64,000 bases of DNA from an uncultured Prevotellaceae bacterium (GTDB lineage Bacteria > Bacteroidota > Bacteroidia > Bacteroidales > Bacteroidaceae): the NCBI GenBank assembly GCA_947167455.1, contig CAMVIB010000001.1, positions 51,836 through 115,835 of the forward strand. The letters are read 5' to 3'. The position numbers and the translations under genes are program-made. The notes beneath the pieces are model-generated. The model searched no databases. It was not told the origin of the DNA and was given only the letters and a program-made list of their open reading frames with translations. Positions 1 to 9,473 of the stretch are shown one piece after another (within the stretch, counting starts at the first letter, position 1; every line of letters begins with the position of its first letter).

Positions 1-1
1 T

Positions 2-319
2 GGCATACCGGCACAGCAGGATACGGACATCCTCCAGAGCATCCTCGTGCGCACCACGCCCGACAAGACCTTCCTGCCCACACGCTGCGGCTTCGTATGG
101 GAAGCTCAGTCGCCCACGGCCACGACTCTCGAGATCAGGCATGTGGCATCGCTCCTCGGCATCGAGACGAGCATCAACGAGCTTCGTGCCGCCGATGCCA
201 CCGTCGATGTCTATGACCTCGCCGGACGTCATGCTGCCAAAGGCCGCTTCTCAACGCTCAGCACACAACTCACCCCTGGCGTGTATGTCGTAAATGGCGT
301 GAAGGTGGCCATCAAGTAA
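2..319 (+). CDS. C-terminal part of a secreted protein with a type IX-like sorting tail (5' truncated)
   Basis: The frame is open from the first bases of the window, so the gene begins upstream; the internal GTG at 47 is probably not the true start. About 105 residues remain. The last ~50 residues (a TSINEL stretch, then VDVYDLAGRHAAKG, then LTPGVYVVNGVKVAIK and stop) have the shape of the Bacteroidetes C-terminal sorting domain: a short Ig-like beta fold ending in 'GVYVV(N)G.K..K'. In that family the tail directs export through the type IX system. What the catalytic or structural part of the protein did cannot be seen. The ending resembles that of the large secreted protein at 13359-16466. 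Confidence 0.6.
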   Translation, partial: GIPAQQDTDILQSILVRTTPDKTFLPTRCGFVWEAQSPTATTLEIRHVASLLGIETSINELRAADATVDVYDLAGRHAAKGRFSTLSTQLTPGVYVVNGVKVAIK

Positions 320-350
320 GCCCCGTCACAGCCGAAGACGGAAAACGTAA

Positions 351-407
351 AACCCCGTAGGGGCGACACTGCCGGTGGCCCGGCTCTTGTGTCACCCCTA
401 CGGGGTT
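351..407. repeat. Inverted repeat of the CCCCTACGGGG family
   Basis: Left arm 351-369 and right arm 389-407 (GTGTCACCCCTACGGGGTT) pair over 19 bp with one mismatch, with a 19-nt loop. It lies just after the stop of the partial gene and could act as its terminator, but it lacks a clear T-run. Related arms occur at 474-493 and 16759-16778, which suggests a dispersed palindromic repeat. Confidence 0.75.
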
Positions 408-473
408 ACATATACATAATGTCCTCAGAACAGGGGTTCCGTCCTGCGGACTTCACCCCTGCCTGTAGTCTTT

Positions 474-493
474 CCACCCCTACGGGGTTGCAG
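474..493. repeat. Single arm of the CCCCTACGGGG repeat
   Basis: The segment repeats the right arm of the preceding hairpin (CACCCCTACGGGGTTGCAG). It sits in the gap between the partial gene and meaB. Confidence 0.6.
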
Positions 494-531
494 AAGCCTG
501 CAAAAGTTGAATTAATTTATAGAACCCACCT

Positions 532-1638
532 TCAGTGCTGTTGCCTCATCAGGTCGAAATAGGTGTCGAGCAGCGCGTTTGCTGCTGCAAACGATGTCTT
601 CCTTCCGTCGAGGACAGAGCGCTCGGCGTCAGACAGCAGTGCGGCAATGGCGGGGTTGTTGTAGAAGTTGTTGCGCAACTGCTCGTTGATGGTCTCGTAC
701 ATCCAGAACTTGGCCTGCTCGGCACGTCGGTGCTGGAAATAGCCGTTGGCGCGCACGAAGTCGATGTACTCGTACACCATATCCCACACCTCGCGGATGC
801 CGAGTCCGTAGAAGCCGGAGTAGCACAGCACCTTGGGTGTCCAACCACTCTCGGGTGCTGGAAAGAGGTGCAGCGCGTTGCGGAACTGACGTGCCGCGAG
901 GTGGCACGCCTCCACGTTGTCGCCGTCGCACTTGTTGATGACGATGCCGTCGGCCATCTCCATGATGCCGCGCTTGATGCCCTGCAGCTCGTCGCCGGTG
1001 TTGGCGAGCTGTATGACGAGGAAGAAGTCAACCATCGAATGGCAGGCTGTCTCGCTCTGCCCCACGCCGACGGTCTCAACGAAGATCTTGTCGAAGCCTG
1101 CCGCCTCGCAGAGAATGATGGTCTCGCGAGTCTTGCGTGCCACACCTCCCAGCGACCCTGCCGAGGGACTTGGCCTGATGAACGAGTCGGGGTGCACGCT
1201 GAGCTTCTCCATGCGTGTCTTGTCGCCGAGGATGCTGCCCTTGGTCTTCTCCGAGCTGGGGTCTATGGCGAGCACGGCGAGGCGTCCTCCACTGCGTTCG
1301 AGGACGTGCATGCCGAACTCGTCGATGCTGGTGCTCTTGCCGGCGCCCGGCACGCCGCTGATGCCGATGCGTATGCTCTTGCCGCTGTGTGGCAGACATT
1401 TCTCTATTACCTCCTGCGCCATGGCCTGATGCTGGGGGTTGGTGCTCTCGACGAGCGTCACGGCCTGTCCGAGTATTGTGACGTCGCCGCGCAGTATGCC
1501 CTCTACATAGTCGGCGGCAGTGAGTCGGCGGCGCGCAAAGCGTCCGCGCTGTAGGTATGGGTTGACGATTGACGGCTTCTCAACGCCGCTGTTGACGGTG
1601 AGACCGCGGTATTCTTGGCTGTTCTCGGGGTGTTCCAT
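532..1638 (-). CDS. meaB: Methylmalonyl-CoA mutase-associated GTPase MeaB (ArgK family)
   Basis: A 368-residue G3E-family P-loop GTPase, normal length for MeaB. Visible motifs are the Walker A loop GVPGAGKS at about residues 95-102, the family segment IDPSSEKTKGSILGDKTRM, SAGSLGGVARKTRE, the switch region ETVGVGQSE and the guanine-specificity motif NKCDGD. In the family this protein guards and reloads adenosylcobalamin in methylmalonyl-CoA mutase, part of the succinate-to-propionate route used by many Bacteroidales. No mutase gene is in the window. The DUF1573 gene lies about 40 bp upstream on the same strand and may be cotranscribed. Cytoplasmic. Confidence 0.93.
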   Translation of the reverse strand: MEHPENSQEYRGLTVNSGVEKPSIVNPYLQRGRFARRRLTAADYVEGILRGDVTILGQAVTLVESTNPQHQAMAQEVIEKCLPHSGKSIRIGISGVPGAGKSTSIDEFGMHVLERSGGRLAVLAIDPSSEKTKGSILGDKTRMEKLSVHPDSFIRPSPSAGSLGGVARKTRETIILCEAAGFDKIFVETVGVGQSETACHSMVDFFLVIQLANTGDELQGIKRGIMEMADGIVINKCDGDNVEACHLAARQFRNALHLFPAPESGWTPKVLCYSGFYGLGIREVWDMVYEYIDFVRANGYFQHRRAEQAKFWMYETINEQLRNNFYNNPAIAALLSDAERSVLDGRKTSFAAANALLDTYFDLMRQQH

Positions 1639-1677
1639 CAGTAGTAGGGTCTTGCGGGTGTGTGAGTTTTATGGTGC

Positions 1678-2820
1678 TTACATCTTGACGTTGATTACTG
1701 TCTTCGGGCGTTGCGGGTCGTTGCTGATGAGCAGTACACGCGGCCGCGACCTTGAGAGCTTCTCGAACTTGCGGTTCACGCTGACCTTGAGCTTCACCTG
1801 CTTGCCGGGCTGAATGACGCGGTCGGCGAGGCTCACGCCGAGCACCTTGCCATACACCTGCACACTCTGTATGGTGAGAGGGCGCTGACCTTGGTTGGTG
1901 AGCAGCATGGTCTGTGTGGCCTTACGCTTGTCGGCCATGGTGCTGAAGTCGAGGCTATCCTGGCTGAGCACGAGCTTCGGAGCATGCATGATGTCGTCGA
2001 TGCTCATCTTCGAGAAGTCGGGCAGCAGCACGGCGGAGACATCAATCTCATTGGCGGCGCTGACCTTGTCGCCGAAGTGTCGTGCAAGGTAGATTGTCGT
2101 CTGCGTGAGGCCGTAGCTCTTGAGCTTCTCGGAGTCAAGGGTGAGCATGATGCGCCCCACGCGTCCTCCTGCCAGCTGCTCGGGTTCGTAGGCAGCGCTG
2201 AGGTATGGCGGCAGATGCATGAGCTGAGGTCGGTAGCTGCCCTTTGAGGTGTTCACCATCTGTATCACTGCCACGGGCTTGTCGCCGCGGTTCACATCGT
2301 CGAACTCCACGGCCGCCGTGGAGAGGCGCACGGCTCCCATGTCGATGGGGAAGGTGCCGGTGTAGTCGGCGGCACGCTCCACGACGCGTCCCTGCATGGT
2401 GAGATATGTGGGTTGGTCCGACGCATTGCTGTAAATCTCTATCTCCTTCTGGAAGGAACCCAGCATCTGTGCGTCGAAAGTCGCTGCTATCTCCGTCGTG
2501 GCACCCGGTGCCACGGCCTGTCGCGGCCATTCCACTGACGTGCAGCCGCATGAGGGGCGCACACTGGTGATGACCAGCGGGTCGGCACCGCGGTTTGTGA
2601 TGTTGAAAACGATGCGTCGTGGCTGCTGGTATAGCACCTCACCGACATTCATGACCTCGGCCTCCACCACCATTCGAGGTTGTGCAGAGGCCGTAGGTAT
2701 TGCTGTGAGGTGCAGGCCGAGGCACGCCGCCAGGGCCAGACGGTGTCTGTGGGTTGTCGGTGCTTTGCTGTGTGTCGTGGGGATGTTGTTGTCGATAGGT
2801 CTTCTGTTGTTCATGTGCAA
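1678..2820 (-). CDS. DUF1573 domain-containing secreted protein
   Basis: A 380-residue protein with an N-terminal signal-like hydrophobic run (about residues 27-46, ending TASAQ) after a polar lead-in. Translation could begin at the first Met or at the Met two codons later. The first third carries the DUF1573 signature: 'FNITNRGADPLVITSVRPSCGCTSVEWP', then 'PGATTEIAATFDA'. A second Ig-like unit near the C-terminus (TMLLTNQGQRPLTIQSVQV) follows the same beta-sandwich plan. These proteins are exported in Bacteroidetes; their molecular role is unknown. It lies between the barrel-protein gene upstream and meaB downstream, all on the minus strand. Confidence 0.85.
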   Translation of the reverse strand: MHMNNRRPIDNNIPTTHSKAPTTHRHRLALAACLGLHLTAIPTASAQPRMVVEAEVMNVGEVLYQQPRRIVFNITNRGADPLVITSVRPSCGCTSVEWPRQAVAPGATTEIAATFDAQMLGSFQKEIEIYSNASDQPTYLTMQGRVVERAADYTGTFPIDMGAVRLSTAAVEFDDVNRGDKPVAVIQMVNTSKGSYRPQLMHLPPYLSAAYEPEQLAGGRVGRIMLTLDSEKLKSYGLTQTTIYLARHFGDKVSAANEIDVSAVLLPDFSKMSIDDIMHAPKLVLSQDSLDFSTMADKRKATQTMLLTNQGQRPLTIQSVQVYGKVLGVSLADRVIQPGKQVKLKVSVNRKFEKLSRSRPRVLLISNDPQRPKTVINVKM

Positions 2821-2862
2821 AAGTTCTTATGGTATGTCGCCTGACGGGCCGCTGGCGTGGCC

Positions 2863-5823
2863 TTATCGTCCACGACCACCGCCACCGCCGCCACGGTTGC
2901 CGCCGCGTCCGCCGAAGCCGCCGGGGCCTCCGAAGCCGCCGGGGCCGTCGAAACCTTGACGTGCCTCGCGGTTGCCCATGAGGTTGAAGCGGTAGATGAC
3001 GCGCAGCATGCCGTAGGAGTAGATGTTGTTGTTCCAGCTGTCGCTACGCATGGTGGCGCTGATGTTGCGGCTGATGTTCGAGCGCTGGCCGAGGATGTCA
3101 TACCACTCGAGGGCCACTGTCAGGTTCTTGCTCTTGAGGAAGCTCTGCTGAAGCTGTGCGTTCCAGATGAGCTCGTTGGTGTTCATGGAGTTGTCGTTAT
3201 ATCCTCGGCGCGACTGCTGGCTGATGTCGGTGCTCAGAGTCATGCCCCAGGCGAGGTTCACCATGACGTTGCCGCCATAGTTGAAGTTCCACGTGTCGAG
3301 GTCGTTGCGGCTCTGGATGTCGTTGCGGGCGTGCTGGAAGTTGAAGCCACCGTTCACGCCGAGGTCTATGCCGTAGCCCGTCTCGCCCCAGTCGTAGCGG
3401 TAGTTGAGGCGCAGGTTGTCGCCGATGTTCAAGCTGCGGGTGGTGGCCTTGACGGAATTCTGGGCTCCCTGCTCCTGCATGTAGCCAACGCTGTTGGCGT
3501 AGTTGAAGTTCACGTTGTTGGAGATGTTCCAGTACTTCTTAGGGCCGAGAGCCGTGTTGAAGCCTCCCCACAGCCATGTGCTCCAGTTGCCGTTGATGTT
3601 CTCGGGCCGCGATGTGCGCACACCCGTGGTGGTGTCGTAGGTCACGGCGGTGCTTATGCTGTTGTTGGTCTGGTTGAAGCCCAGGCTTACGTTCCATCCC
3701 ATCTGACGGTCGGTGATGTAGTTGTTGTACCAGGTGTTGAAGCTGTTGGTCCATGACGGCTTCAGACCGGGGTTGCCGAGGGTGCGGTTCAGTGGGTCGC
3801 TGGTGTCCTCCACATCGAGGAGGTTGGTCATCGAGGGCTGGCTCATGCGTCCGTTGTAGCGCAGACGCCACTGGCTGGTGTTCGAGATCTTCCATCGCAG
3901 ATCGACGCGCGGTGCCCAGTTGAAGACGTTGCGCGTGATGTCGAAGTCTTGCTGGTTCTTCTGGTAGATCATGTGCGTGGTCTGTGGCTGCAGGCTCACG
4001 CCGGCGTTGAGGCGGAAGTCGCCCACCTGGTAGCGCAGCATCACGCTGGCATCGTGGTTGTACTCGTTGTACTTGGCGTACTGCGAGTTGTAGAGGTCGC
4101 GTGTGAGCTGCAGGGAGTCTATGCCGTTGAGGTAGCCGGCATAGAGCTGCTCGGCAATCTGCTCGTCGGTCATGCCGGCAAACTGTGTGCTCATCATGTC
4201 AAGGACGTTGGTCGAGAGCTGGCGGTCATTGTCGGAGAAGCGGCGTTGGAACTGGTAGGAGAACTGCAGGTTGGCCCCTTGGAAGATGGGCTCGGAGTAT
4301 GAGAGTCGTGCCCGCCAGTTCCAGCTGTCGGAGGGGCTGGTGTTGCGCTGGTTGTTGAAGGTGAGCTCCATCTGCTTCTTATAATAATGTATGAGGCTGT
4401 GTGAGGAGCTGTTGTTCTTGCTGCTGCTGATGCTGCCTCCGAGGTCGAGGCTTATGTTGCGGCCGGGCTTCATGAGGCGGCGATTCACCTGCAGCCAGCC
4501 GCTGACATCGTAGTTGCTGTTGTCGCCGAAGTTGCGGCGGGTGTTGGCGTTGACGCGGATGGAGTCGCGGTCGGCGAACGTCGCATATTCGTCGAGAGGG
4601 TTTGCCATTCCGGCGGCGTAGGGGTCGTCGTTGAAGGTCACGTTGGACGACTCGCCGTTGCTGTCACCCTTGTTGTACGAGAAGCGCGGACGCAGCTGTA
4701 TGTTCGTCAGCGAGTCGGGCTGCCATTCCAGACGGAAGTCGCTGTTGAAGCTCTGCCTGTCGCTGTAGCTCTGCAAGCGGCTGTTGACATACTGCGACAC
4801 GGCACTGGTGACGAAGGTCTGCGAGTTGGAGCGTGAGAGGTTGTCGGTGGCGGTGTGGTTGTAGCGCACGTTGCCGCCGATCTCGAAGTAGCCGGCATCG
4901 CCAGAGGACTTGTCGTTCTGCCATGCGAAGTCGCCGCCGCCGGTCTGCGTCTCCACGAGGCCGCTGCCGCCACGCCCGAAGCCGCCCCAGCCGCGGTTGC
5001 CGGTGTTGTTGGCATTGCCGAACACCGCCACGCGCCACGTTTCGTTGAAGCGTGTGAGGTTGAGGTTGGCGTTGTAGCGCTTCTCGGTGCCGTAGCCCCC
5101 ATCCACGTTCAGCCGCCAGCCCTGGCCCATGCCCTCACGGATGGTGAGGTCGAGCACGGTCTCCTCCTCGCCGTCGTCGATGCCCGTGACGCGGGTGTAG
5201 TCGCTCTGACGCTCGTAGGCCTTGACGTTCTTCACCATGTCGGCCTGAAGGTTCTTGAGGGTCATCTGCGTGTCGCTGCCGAAGAACTCCTTCTTGTTGA
5301 CGAGGATCTTCTTCACCTCCTTGCCGTTAATCTTTATGGTGCCCTCCTCGGTGATCTCTGCTCCGGGGAACTTCTTCAGCAACGCCTCGAAGTTCGAACC
5401 GGCAGGGATGCGGAAGGCATCGGCGTTATACACGAAGGTGTCGGCCTTCATCTCCACCTGCGCCATCTGTGCCGTGACGACGGCATCCTTCATCATCTTG
5501 GCATTGTCAATAAGCGTCACCTCGCCGAGCAGCAGCCTGCGGTTCTGCTTGGAGAGCGTGATGTTGCGGAACACCGTCTTGTAGCCGATGAACGACAGGC
5601 GCAGCAGGTAGCTGCCATACTGTATGCCAGAGAGAGAGAACGAGCCGTCGGTCTTTGTCGATTGACCTGTGACCTGAGTGCTGTCGGGGTTCATTACCAC
5701 TACCGTGGCTCCCGGCAGAGGCTGGCCATCGCTGTCAACCACTTTACCGCTTACGGCTCCCTTTTGCGCACTGGCCGTCACGGCCGTCATCGCGAGTAGC
5801 AATGTGAGGAGAAGGTGTTTCAT
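2863..5823 (-). CDS. Outer-membrane beta-barrel protein with carboxypeptidase-regulatory N-domain
   Basis: A 986-residue protein with a clear signal peptide (MKHLLLTLLLAMTAVTASA). A carboxypeptidase-regulatory-like fold follows at about residues 22-105 (GKVVDSDGQPLPGATVVV ... SLSGIQYGSYLLRLSFIGY). A plug-like segment comes next (TFVYNADAFRIPAGSNFEALLKKFPGAE, then INGKEVKKILVNKKEFFG). The rest is a long, Asn- and aromatic-rich barrel. The C-terminus is unusual: after the last strand comes a glycine-rich tail (GGFGGPGGFGGRGG and more), roughly the last 30 residues. The domain order matches Bacteroidetes TonB-receptor-like barrel proteins (OMP_b-brl_3 type). The substrate is unknown. It is related to the four barrel proteins at 19.6-35 kb but lacks their STN domain. 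Confidence 0.87.
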   Translation of the reverse strand: MKHLLLTLLLAMTAVTASAQKGAVSGKVVDSDGQPLPGATVVVMNPDSTQVTGQSTKTDGSFSLSGIQYGSYLLRLSFIGYKTVFRNITLSKQNRRLLLGEVTLIDNAKMMKDAVVTAQMAQVEMKADTFVYNADAFRIPAGSNFEALLKKFPGAEITEEGTIKINGKEVKKILVNKKEFFGSDTQMTLKNLQADMVKNVKAYERQSDYTRVTGIDDGEEETVLDLTIREGMGQGWRLNVDGGYGTEKRYNANLNLTRFNETWRVAVFGNANNTGNRGWGGFGRGGSGLVETQTGGGDFAWQNDKSSGDAGYFEIGGNVRYNHTATDNLSRSNSQTFVTSAVSQYVNSRLQSYSDRQSFNSDFRLEWQPDSLTNIQLRPRFSYNKGDSNGESSNVTFNDDPYAAGMANPLDEYATFADRDSIRVNANTRRNFGDNSNYDVSGWLQVNRRLMKPGRNISLDLGGSISSSKNNSSSHSLIHYYKKQMELTFNNQRNTSPSDSWNWRARLSYSEPIFQGANLQFSYQFQRRFSDNDRQLSTNVLDMMSTQFAGMTDEQIAEQLYAGYLNGIDSLQLTRDLYNSQYAKYNEYNHDASVMLRYQVGDFRLNAGVSLQPQTTHMIYQKNQQDFDITRNVFNWAPRVDLRWKISNTSQWRLRYNGRMSQPSMTNLLDVEDTSDPLNRTLGNPGLKPSWTNSFNTWYNNYITDRQMGWNVSLGFNQTNNSISTAVTYDTTTGVRTSRPENINGNWSTWLWGGFNTALGPKKYWNISNNVNFNYANSVGYMQEQGAQNSVKATTRSLNIGDNLRLNYRYDWGETGYGIDLGVNGGFNFQHARNDIQSRNDLDTWNFNYGGNVMVNLAWGMTLSTDISQQSRRGYNDNSMNTNELIWNAQLQQSFLKSKNLTVALEWYDILGQRSNISRNISATMRSDSWNNNIYSYGMLRVIYRFNLMGNREARQGFDGPGGFGGPGGFGGRGGNRGGGGGGRGR

Positions 5824-5925
5824 CTTGATGTCGTGTGTGTTGCTCGTTGTTTTTTGTTACTGTTCTCCTTTTTGACAGAAGCCGTTTGACATCGTTTAAC
5901 AGACTCAGGTGAGTTTAACATTTAT

Positions 5926-6744
5926 TTAGAGGAGGCTCCACAGCGTCTCCAGCAGGAAGAGATATGCCGCGACGGCAGGTATTGCCAGGAGGCTGCTGTC
6001 GAAGCGGTCGAGCATACCTCCGTGGCCGGGCAGGATGTTACCGCTGTCCTTGATGCCGAGCTTGCGCTTGAAGAGGCTCTCCACGAGGTCGCCAACGGTG
6101 CCTGCCACCACCGTTATCAGTGCGAAGCCCAGCCACTCCGGCAACGTCAGTGCTGCCGGAGAGACGTGCCACATCACAGCGGCGCAGGCCAACGCCAGCA
6201 CGCAGCCGCCTATGCTGCCCTCCCAGGTCTTGCCCGGCGACACACGCGGGCATAGCTTGTGGCGACCTATCAGCGACCCCGTGCAGTAGGCTCCGCTGTC
6301 GTTACACCACAGGAAGAGGAAGATTGCCATGACGTAGATTCTGTCGTCCATGACCGTCAGCAGTGTGAAGGGCACGGCGATGTATATCTGCGCCATCATG
6401 GCGTAGGCCCAGCTGTCGAGAGGCTTGTTGTGTCCTAAGTATAGCTCCTCGGCAAGTATCAATATGTTACACAGCAGCCAGGGCGCGAGCAGCAGGCGCG
6501 ACTCCGGCAGGTCGCATTCCATATACGAGAATGCGGTGTATAGCAGCACCGCGGCACAGACGGCCATGGGGCGTATCACCCGCACGCCGGGCTGTTTGTT
6601 TACGAGGCCTGTGAACTCCCACGTCGTAAGCGCCGTGATGGCAAGAAACAGGAGCCACATCGTGTTCGGGCTGTAGAGTATGCAGGCCGTCATGACAGCC
6701 ACGAAGGCCACGCCGGTCACTGTGCGCAAGACAAGATTCTTCAT
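5926..6744 (-). CDS. cdsA: Phosphatidate cytidylyltransferase
   Basis: A 272-residue polytopic membrane protein that makes CDP-diacylglycerol from phosphatidic acid and CTP, the entry to phospholipid synthesis. Several hydrophobic helices are visible (residues 5-38, 55-75 and beyond). The C-terminal family signature is intact: KRKLGIKDSGNILPGHGG followed by MLDRFDS. An upstream acidic motif WCNDSGAYCTGSLIG supports the call. It is the last gene of an rsfS-ftsH-cdsA run, a familiar Bacteroidetes order. Confidence 0.95.
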   Translation of the reverse strand: MKNLVLRTVTGVAFVAVMTACILYSPNTMWLLFLAITALTTWEFTGLVNKQPGVRVIRPMAVCAAVLLYTAFSYMECDLPESRLLLAPWLLCNILILAEELYLGHNKPLDSWAYAMMAQIYIAVPFTLLTVMDDRIYVMAIFLFLWCNDSGAYCTGSLIGRHKLCPRVSPGKTWEGSIGGCVLALACAAVMWHVSPAALTLPEWLGFALITVVAGTVGDLVESLFKRKLGIKDSGNILPGHGGMLDRFDSSLLAIPAVAAYLFLLETLWSLL

Positions 6745-6805
6745 CGTTTTCTTTCCTAATAACCTTAAAACCTTATGAACCTGATGACCTTACTGTCGCC
6801 TCCTC

Positions 6806-8746
6806 TCATCCGAGCAGCTCCTCCGTGCGGCTTGTCCACGGGCGCTTGCCGAAAATCTTCTCCACATCCTCGGCAAAGATTACCTCACGCTCCACCAGCA
6901 GGTCGGCCAGCTGTCGGTGACCTTCGCTCTTGGCCAGCAGCAATGCTTTGGCACGCTCATACTGCTCGGCTATCATGCGCTTCACCTCCTCGTCGATGAG
7001 GCGAGCCGTGTCCTCCGAGTATGGCCGCTGCCACGAGTACTCGTCATTATTATAGTAGCACACATTGGGCAGACGGTCGCTCATGCCCATGTAGGCTATC
7101 ATGCCATAGGCCTGCTTGGTGACACGCTCCAGGTCGTTCATCGCTCCGCTGCTGATGTGTCCGGTAAAGAGTTCTTCGGCAGCACGGCCGCCGAGGGTGG
7201 CACACATCTCGTCGAGCATCTGCTCCTTCGTGGTGATCTGGCGCTCCTCGGGCAGATACCATGCTGCGCCGAGAGCACGGCCGCGAGGCACGATGGTGAC
7301 CTTGATGAGGGGGTTGGCATACTGCAGGTTCCACGAGATGGTGGCGTGACCGGCTTCGTGGATGGCTATCGTGCGCTTCTCATCGTCGGTCATGACCTTC
7401 GTCTTCTTCTCCAGACCGCCCACGATGCGGTCCACGGCGGCCAGGAAGTCCTCCTTCGTCACAGCCTCCTTGCCGTGGCGCGCGGCGATGAGGGCGGCCT
7501 CGTTGCACACGTTGGCGATGTCGGCACCGCTGAAGCCCGGCGTCTGACGAGCCAGGAGGTCGATGTCAAGCGAGGCGTCCACCTTGATGGGTTTCAGGTG
7601 CACCTGGAACACCTCACGCCGCTCCTTCAGGTCGGGCAGATCGACGTGTATCTGACGGTCGAAGCGTCCGGCACGCAGCAGGGCCTTGTCGAGGATGTCG
7701 GCACGGTTCGTGGCGGCCATGATGATGATGCCGCTGTTGGTGCCGAAGCCGTCCATCTCCGTGAGAAGCTGGTTGAGGGTCGATTCGCGCTCGTCGTTGC
7801 CACCCATGGCGAGGTTACGGCTGCGGGCACGCCCCACGGCGTCGATCTCATCGATGAAGATGATGCACGGCGCCTTCTCCTTGGCCTGACGGAAGAGGTC
7901 GCGCACACGGCTGGCACCAACGCCGACGAACATCTCCACGAAGTCGGAACCAGACATCGAGAAGAAGGGCACGTCGGCCTCACCGGCCACAGCCTTGGCA
8001 AGCAACGTCTTACCTGTACCCGGAGGCCCCACGAGGAGTGCACCCTTGGGGATCTTGCCGCCCAGGTCGGTGAATTTCTTGGGGTTCTTCAGGAACTCCA
8101 CGATCTCCTGCACCTCCTGCTTGGCAGAGGCCTGACCGGCAACGTCCTTGAAGGTCACCTTCGACTCGTTCTCGCCGCCTTTCTCCACCAGCTGTGCGCG
8201 CGAGCGTCCTACGTTGAAGATGCTGCTCATGCCGCCGAAACCGGCACCGCCGCTACCCATGCGCCGCATGATGAACATCCACACGAAGATGATGATCAGC
8301 AGCGGCATGATGTTCCAGAAGAGCTGCATCAGCGTGTCGTTCTGACGTTTGTAGCTCAACTCGCCGTTGAAGTTACCCAGCTCCTGCTGCTGGCTCACGA
8401 ACTCGTCGAGCTTGTCGGCAGAGGGGTAGTCGGCCTCCACGAAAGGCTGCTTGCCCGTCTGATCCACACCGCTGGCGAAGACGTCGCGGATATGTTCGGG
8501 CTTAACGTACATACGCACATTGCCGGCATCCTTGTTGGCGATAATCTTGTTGGCATAGCCCTGCTCGACATACTGCTTGAAGACGGTATAGGTGACATTC
8601 TTTGATGCCCCTCCGGGCTGCGAGTCGCCGCCGGCGAAGAAGAGATAGCCCAGTGCCACGGCAATGGCTATATAGAGCCACGTGAGGTTGAAACGCGGCA
8701 TCTTGTTCTTGCTGTTCTTGTTGTTGGTAGGTTCTTGGAGTTCCAC
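6806..8746 (-). CDS. ftsH: ATP-dependent zinc metalloprotease FtsH
   Basis: A 646-residue membrane AAA+ protease that removes misassembled membrane proteins and short-lived regulators. Transmembrane helices lie at about residues 20-37 and 141-160. The periplasmic domain is between them. Walker A GPPGTGKT is at 240-247, Walker B IIFIDEID around 295-302, then the second region of homology ([21 protein letters not shown]). The zinc site HEAGH is at 463-467. Length is normal. The start with a hydrophilic Asn/Lys-rich leader before [11 protein letters not shown] is kept because Bacteroidetes FtsH proteins share that shape. Confidence 0.97.
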   Translation of the reverse strand: MELQEPTNNKNSKNKMPRFNLTWLYIAIAVALGYLFFAGGDSQPGGASKNVTYTVFKQYVEQGYANKIIANKDAGNVRMYVKPEHIRDVFASGVDQTGKQPFVEADYPSADKLDEFVSQQQELGNFNGELSYKRQNDTLMQLFWNIMPLLIIIFVWMFIMRRMGSGGAGFGGMSSIFNVGRSRAQLVEKGGENESKVTFKDVAGQASAKQEVQEIVEFLKNPKKFTDLGGKIPKGALLVGPPGTGKTLLAKAVAGEADVPFFSMSGSDFVEMFVGVGASRVRDLFRQAKEKAPCIIFIDEIDAVGRARSRNLAMGGNDERESTLNQLLTEMDGFGTNSGIIIMAATNRADILDKALLRAGRFDRQIHVDLPDLKERREVFQVHLKPIKVDASLDIDLLARQTPGFSGADIANVCNEAALIAARHGKEAVTKEDFLAAVDRIVGGLEKKTKVMTDDEKRTIAIHEAGHATISWNLQYANPLIKVTIVPRGRALGAAWYLPEERQITTKEQMLDEMCATLGGRAAEELFTGHISSGAMNDLERVTKQAYGMIAYMGMSDRLPNVCYYNNDEYSWQRPYSEDTARLIDEEVKRMIAEQYERAKALLLAKSEGHRQLADLLVEREVIFAEDVEKIFGKRPWTSRTEELLG

Positions 8747-8798
8747 TGTGAGAGGTTGAGAGGTTGAAAGGTTTGTGTTGAGATGTGTGACCGCGTGC

Positions 8799-9161
8799 CT
8801 AAGACAGGTCGGCGACCTCCGTCAGCGCGGCATCGGCCCAAAGATGTTCGAGGTCGTAGAAGGCACGTGCCTCGGGCAGGAAGATGTGTACGATGACATC
8901 CGTGTAGTCCATCGCCACCCAGATGGCATTGCCCATGCCGCTGACGGCAACAGGGCGGGCGCCGCAACCCTTGCGCGCCATCTCGGCAACGCTCTCGGCA
9001 AGGGCCTGGACGTGCGAGGGCGAGTTGGCGCTGCAGATAACGAAAGCATCAGCGATGGCCTCGGTGATGTCGCTGAGGTCGGTGATGACGATGCCGTGGC
9101 CTTTCTTCTCCTGAAGGCCGCCGACGATGTCTCCTATGAGAGCTTGTGTTGTTGAGTCCAA
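8799..9161 (-). CDS. rsfS: Ribosomal silencing factor RsfS
   Basis: RsfS binds ribosomal protein L14 and blocks subunit joining under poor nutrition. The conserved body is complete: 'GLQEKKGHGIVITDLSDI', 'DAFVICSANSPSHVQALAESV' and 'WVAMDYTDVIVHIF' followed by 'LPEARAFYDLEHLWADA'. The frame stays open to an ATG at 9296, but that would add 45 residues with no family counterpart and would start upstream of a good promoter box at 9213-9220. I therefore place the start at the TTG at 9161, giving about 120 residues, the usual family length. The start is inferred; the gene identity is secure. It precedes ftsH. Confidence 0.85.
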   Translation of the reverse strand: MDSTTQALIGDIVGGLQEKKGHGIVITDLSDITEAIADAFVICSANSPSHVQALAESVAEMARKGCGARPVAVSGMGNAIWVAMDYTDVIVHIFLPEARAFYDLEHLWADAALTEVADLS

Positions 9162-9212
9162 TGTTGTTCGAGGATTATTGTATTTAATGACTTTGCGTGC
9201 TTTTTCGGGCTG

Positions 9213-9220
9213 CAAAGTTA
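9213..9220 (-). promoter_or_regulatory. Probable -7 promoter box for rsfS
   Basis: On the minus strand the sequence is TAACTTTG, a match to the Bacteroidetes -7 consensus TAnnTTTG. It lies about 50 nt upstream of the chosen rsfS start and argues against the longer reading frame. The -33 element is weak. Confidence 0.5.
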
Positions 9221-9279
9221 CTACAAAACCACCGATAACAGAAAAAATAAGGGCGAAATTACATTTTTTTAGGGAAAAG

Positions 9280-9311
9280 TTTGCCAGTTTCGACAAAAGT
9301 GCCTACTTTTG
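9280..9311 (+). promoter_or_regulatory. Promoter of the tRNA-Gln pair
   Basis: A TTTG at 9280-9283, a 20-nt spacer and TACTTTTG at 9304-9311 match the Bacteroidetes -33/-7 consensus closely. The tRNA begins 20 nt after the -7 box. Confidence 0.75.
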
Positions 9312-9331
9312 CACCCGCAAATCGGAAGCAT

Positions 9332-9402
9332 TGGGCTATGGTGTAATGGTAACACTGCAGATTCTGGTCCTGCCTTTCCTGGTTCGAGTCCGGGTAGCCC
9401 AA
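9332..9402 (+). tRNA. tRNA-Gln (anticodon CUG)
   Basis: A 71-nt cloverleaf: acceptor TGGGCTA pairs with TAGCCCA, the D arm is GTGT/ACAC, the T arm is CCTGG-TTCGAGT-CCGGG, and the anticodon loop TTCTGGT gives CTG (reads CAG). The last pair of the anticodon stem is an A.C mismatch. CCA is not encoded. Confidence 0.93.
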
Positions 9403-9473
9403 CGCCTCTTGCAAGCCGACGAAGCATGAGACGACGCCTGCTGCATCACGGATTTGCATTAACGTTTCACCCT

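Noticed and set aside
535..1554. Long plus-strand open frame across meaB, and similar long antisense frames across most genes
   Set aside because: They lie fully antisense to genes with clear family motifs, have biased residue composition and no recognisable domains; GC-rich coding DNA produces them routinely.
9162..9296. Longer rsfS start at 9296
   Set aside because: It adds 45 residues with no family counterpart and lies upstream of the probable promoter box.
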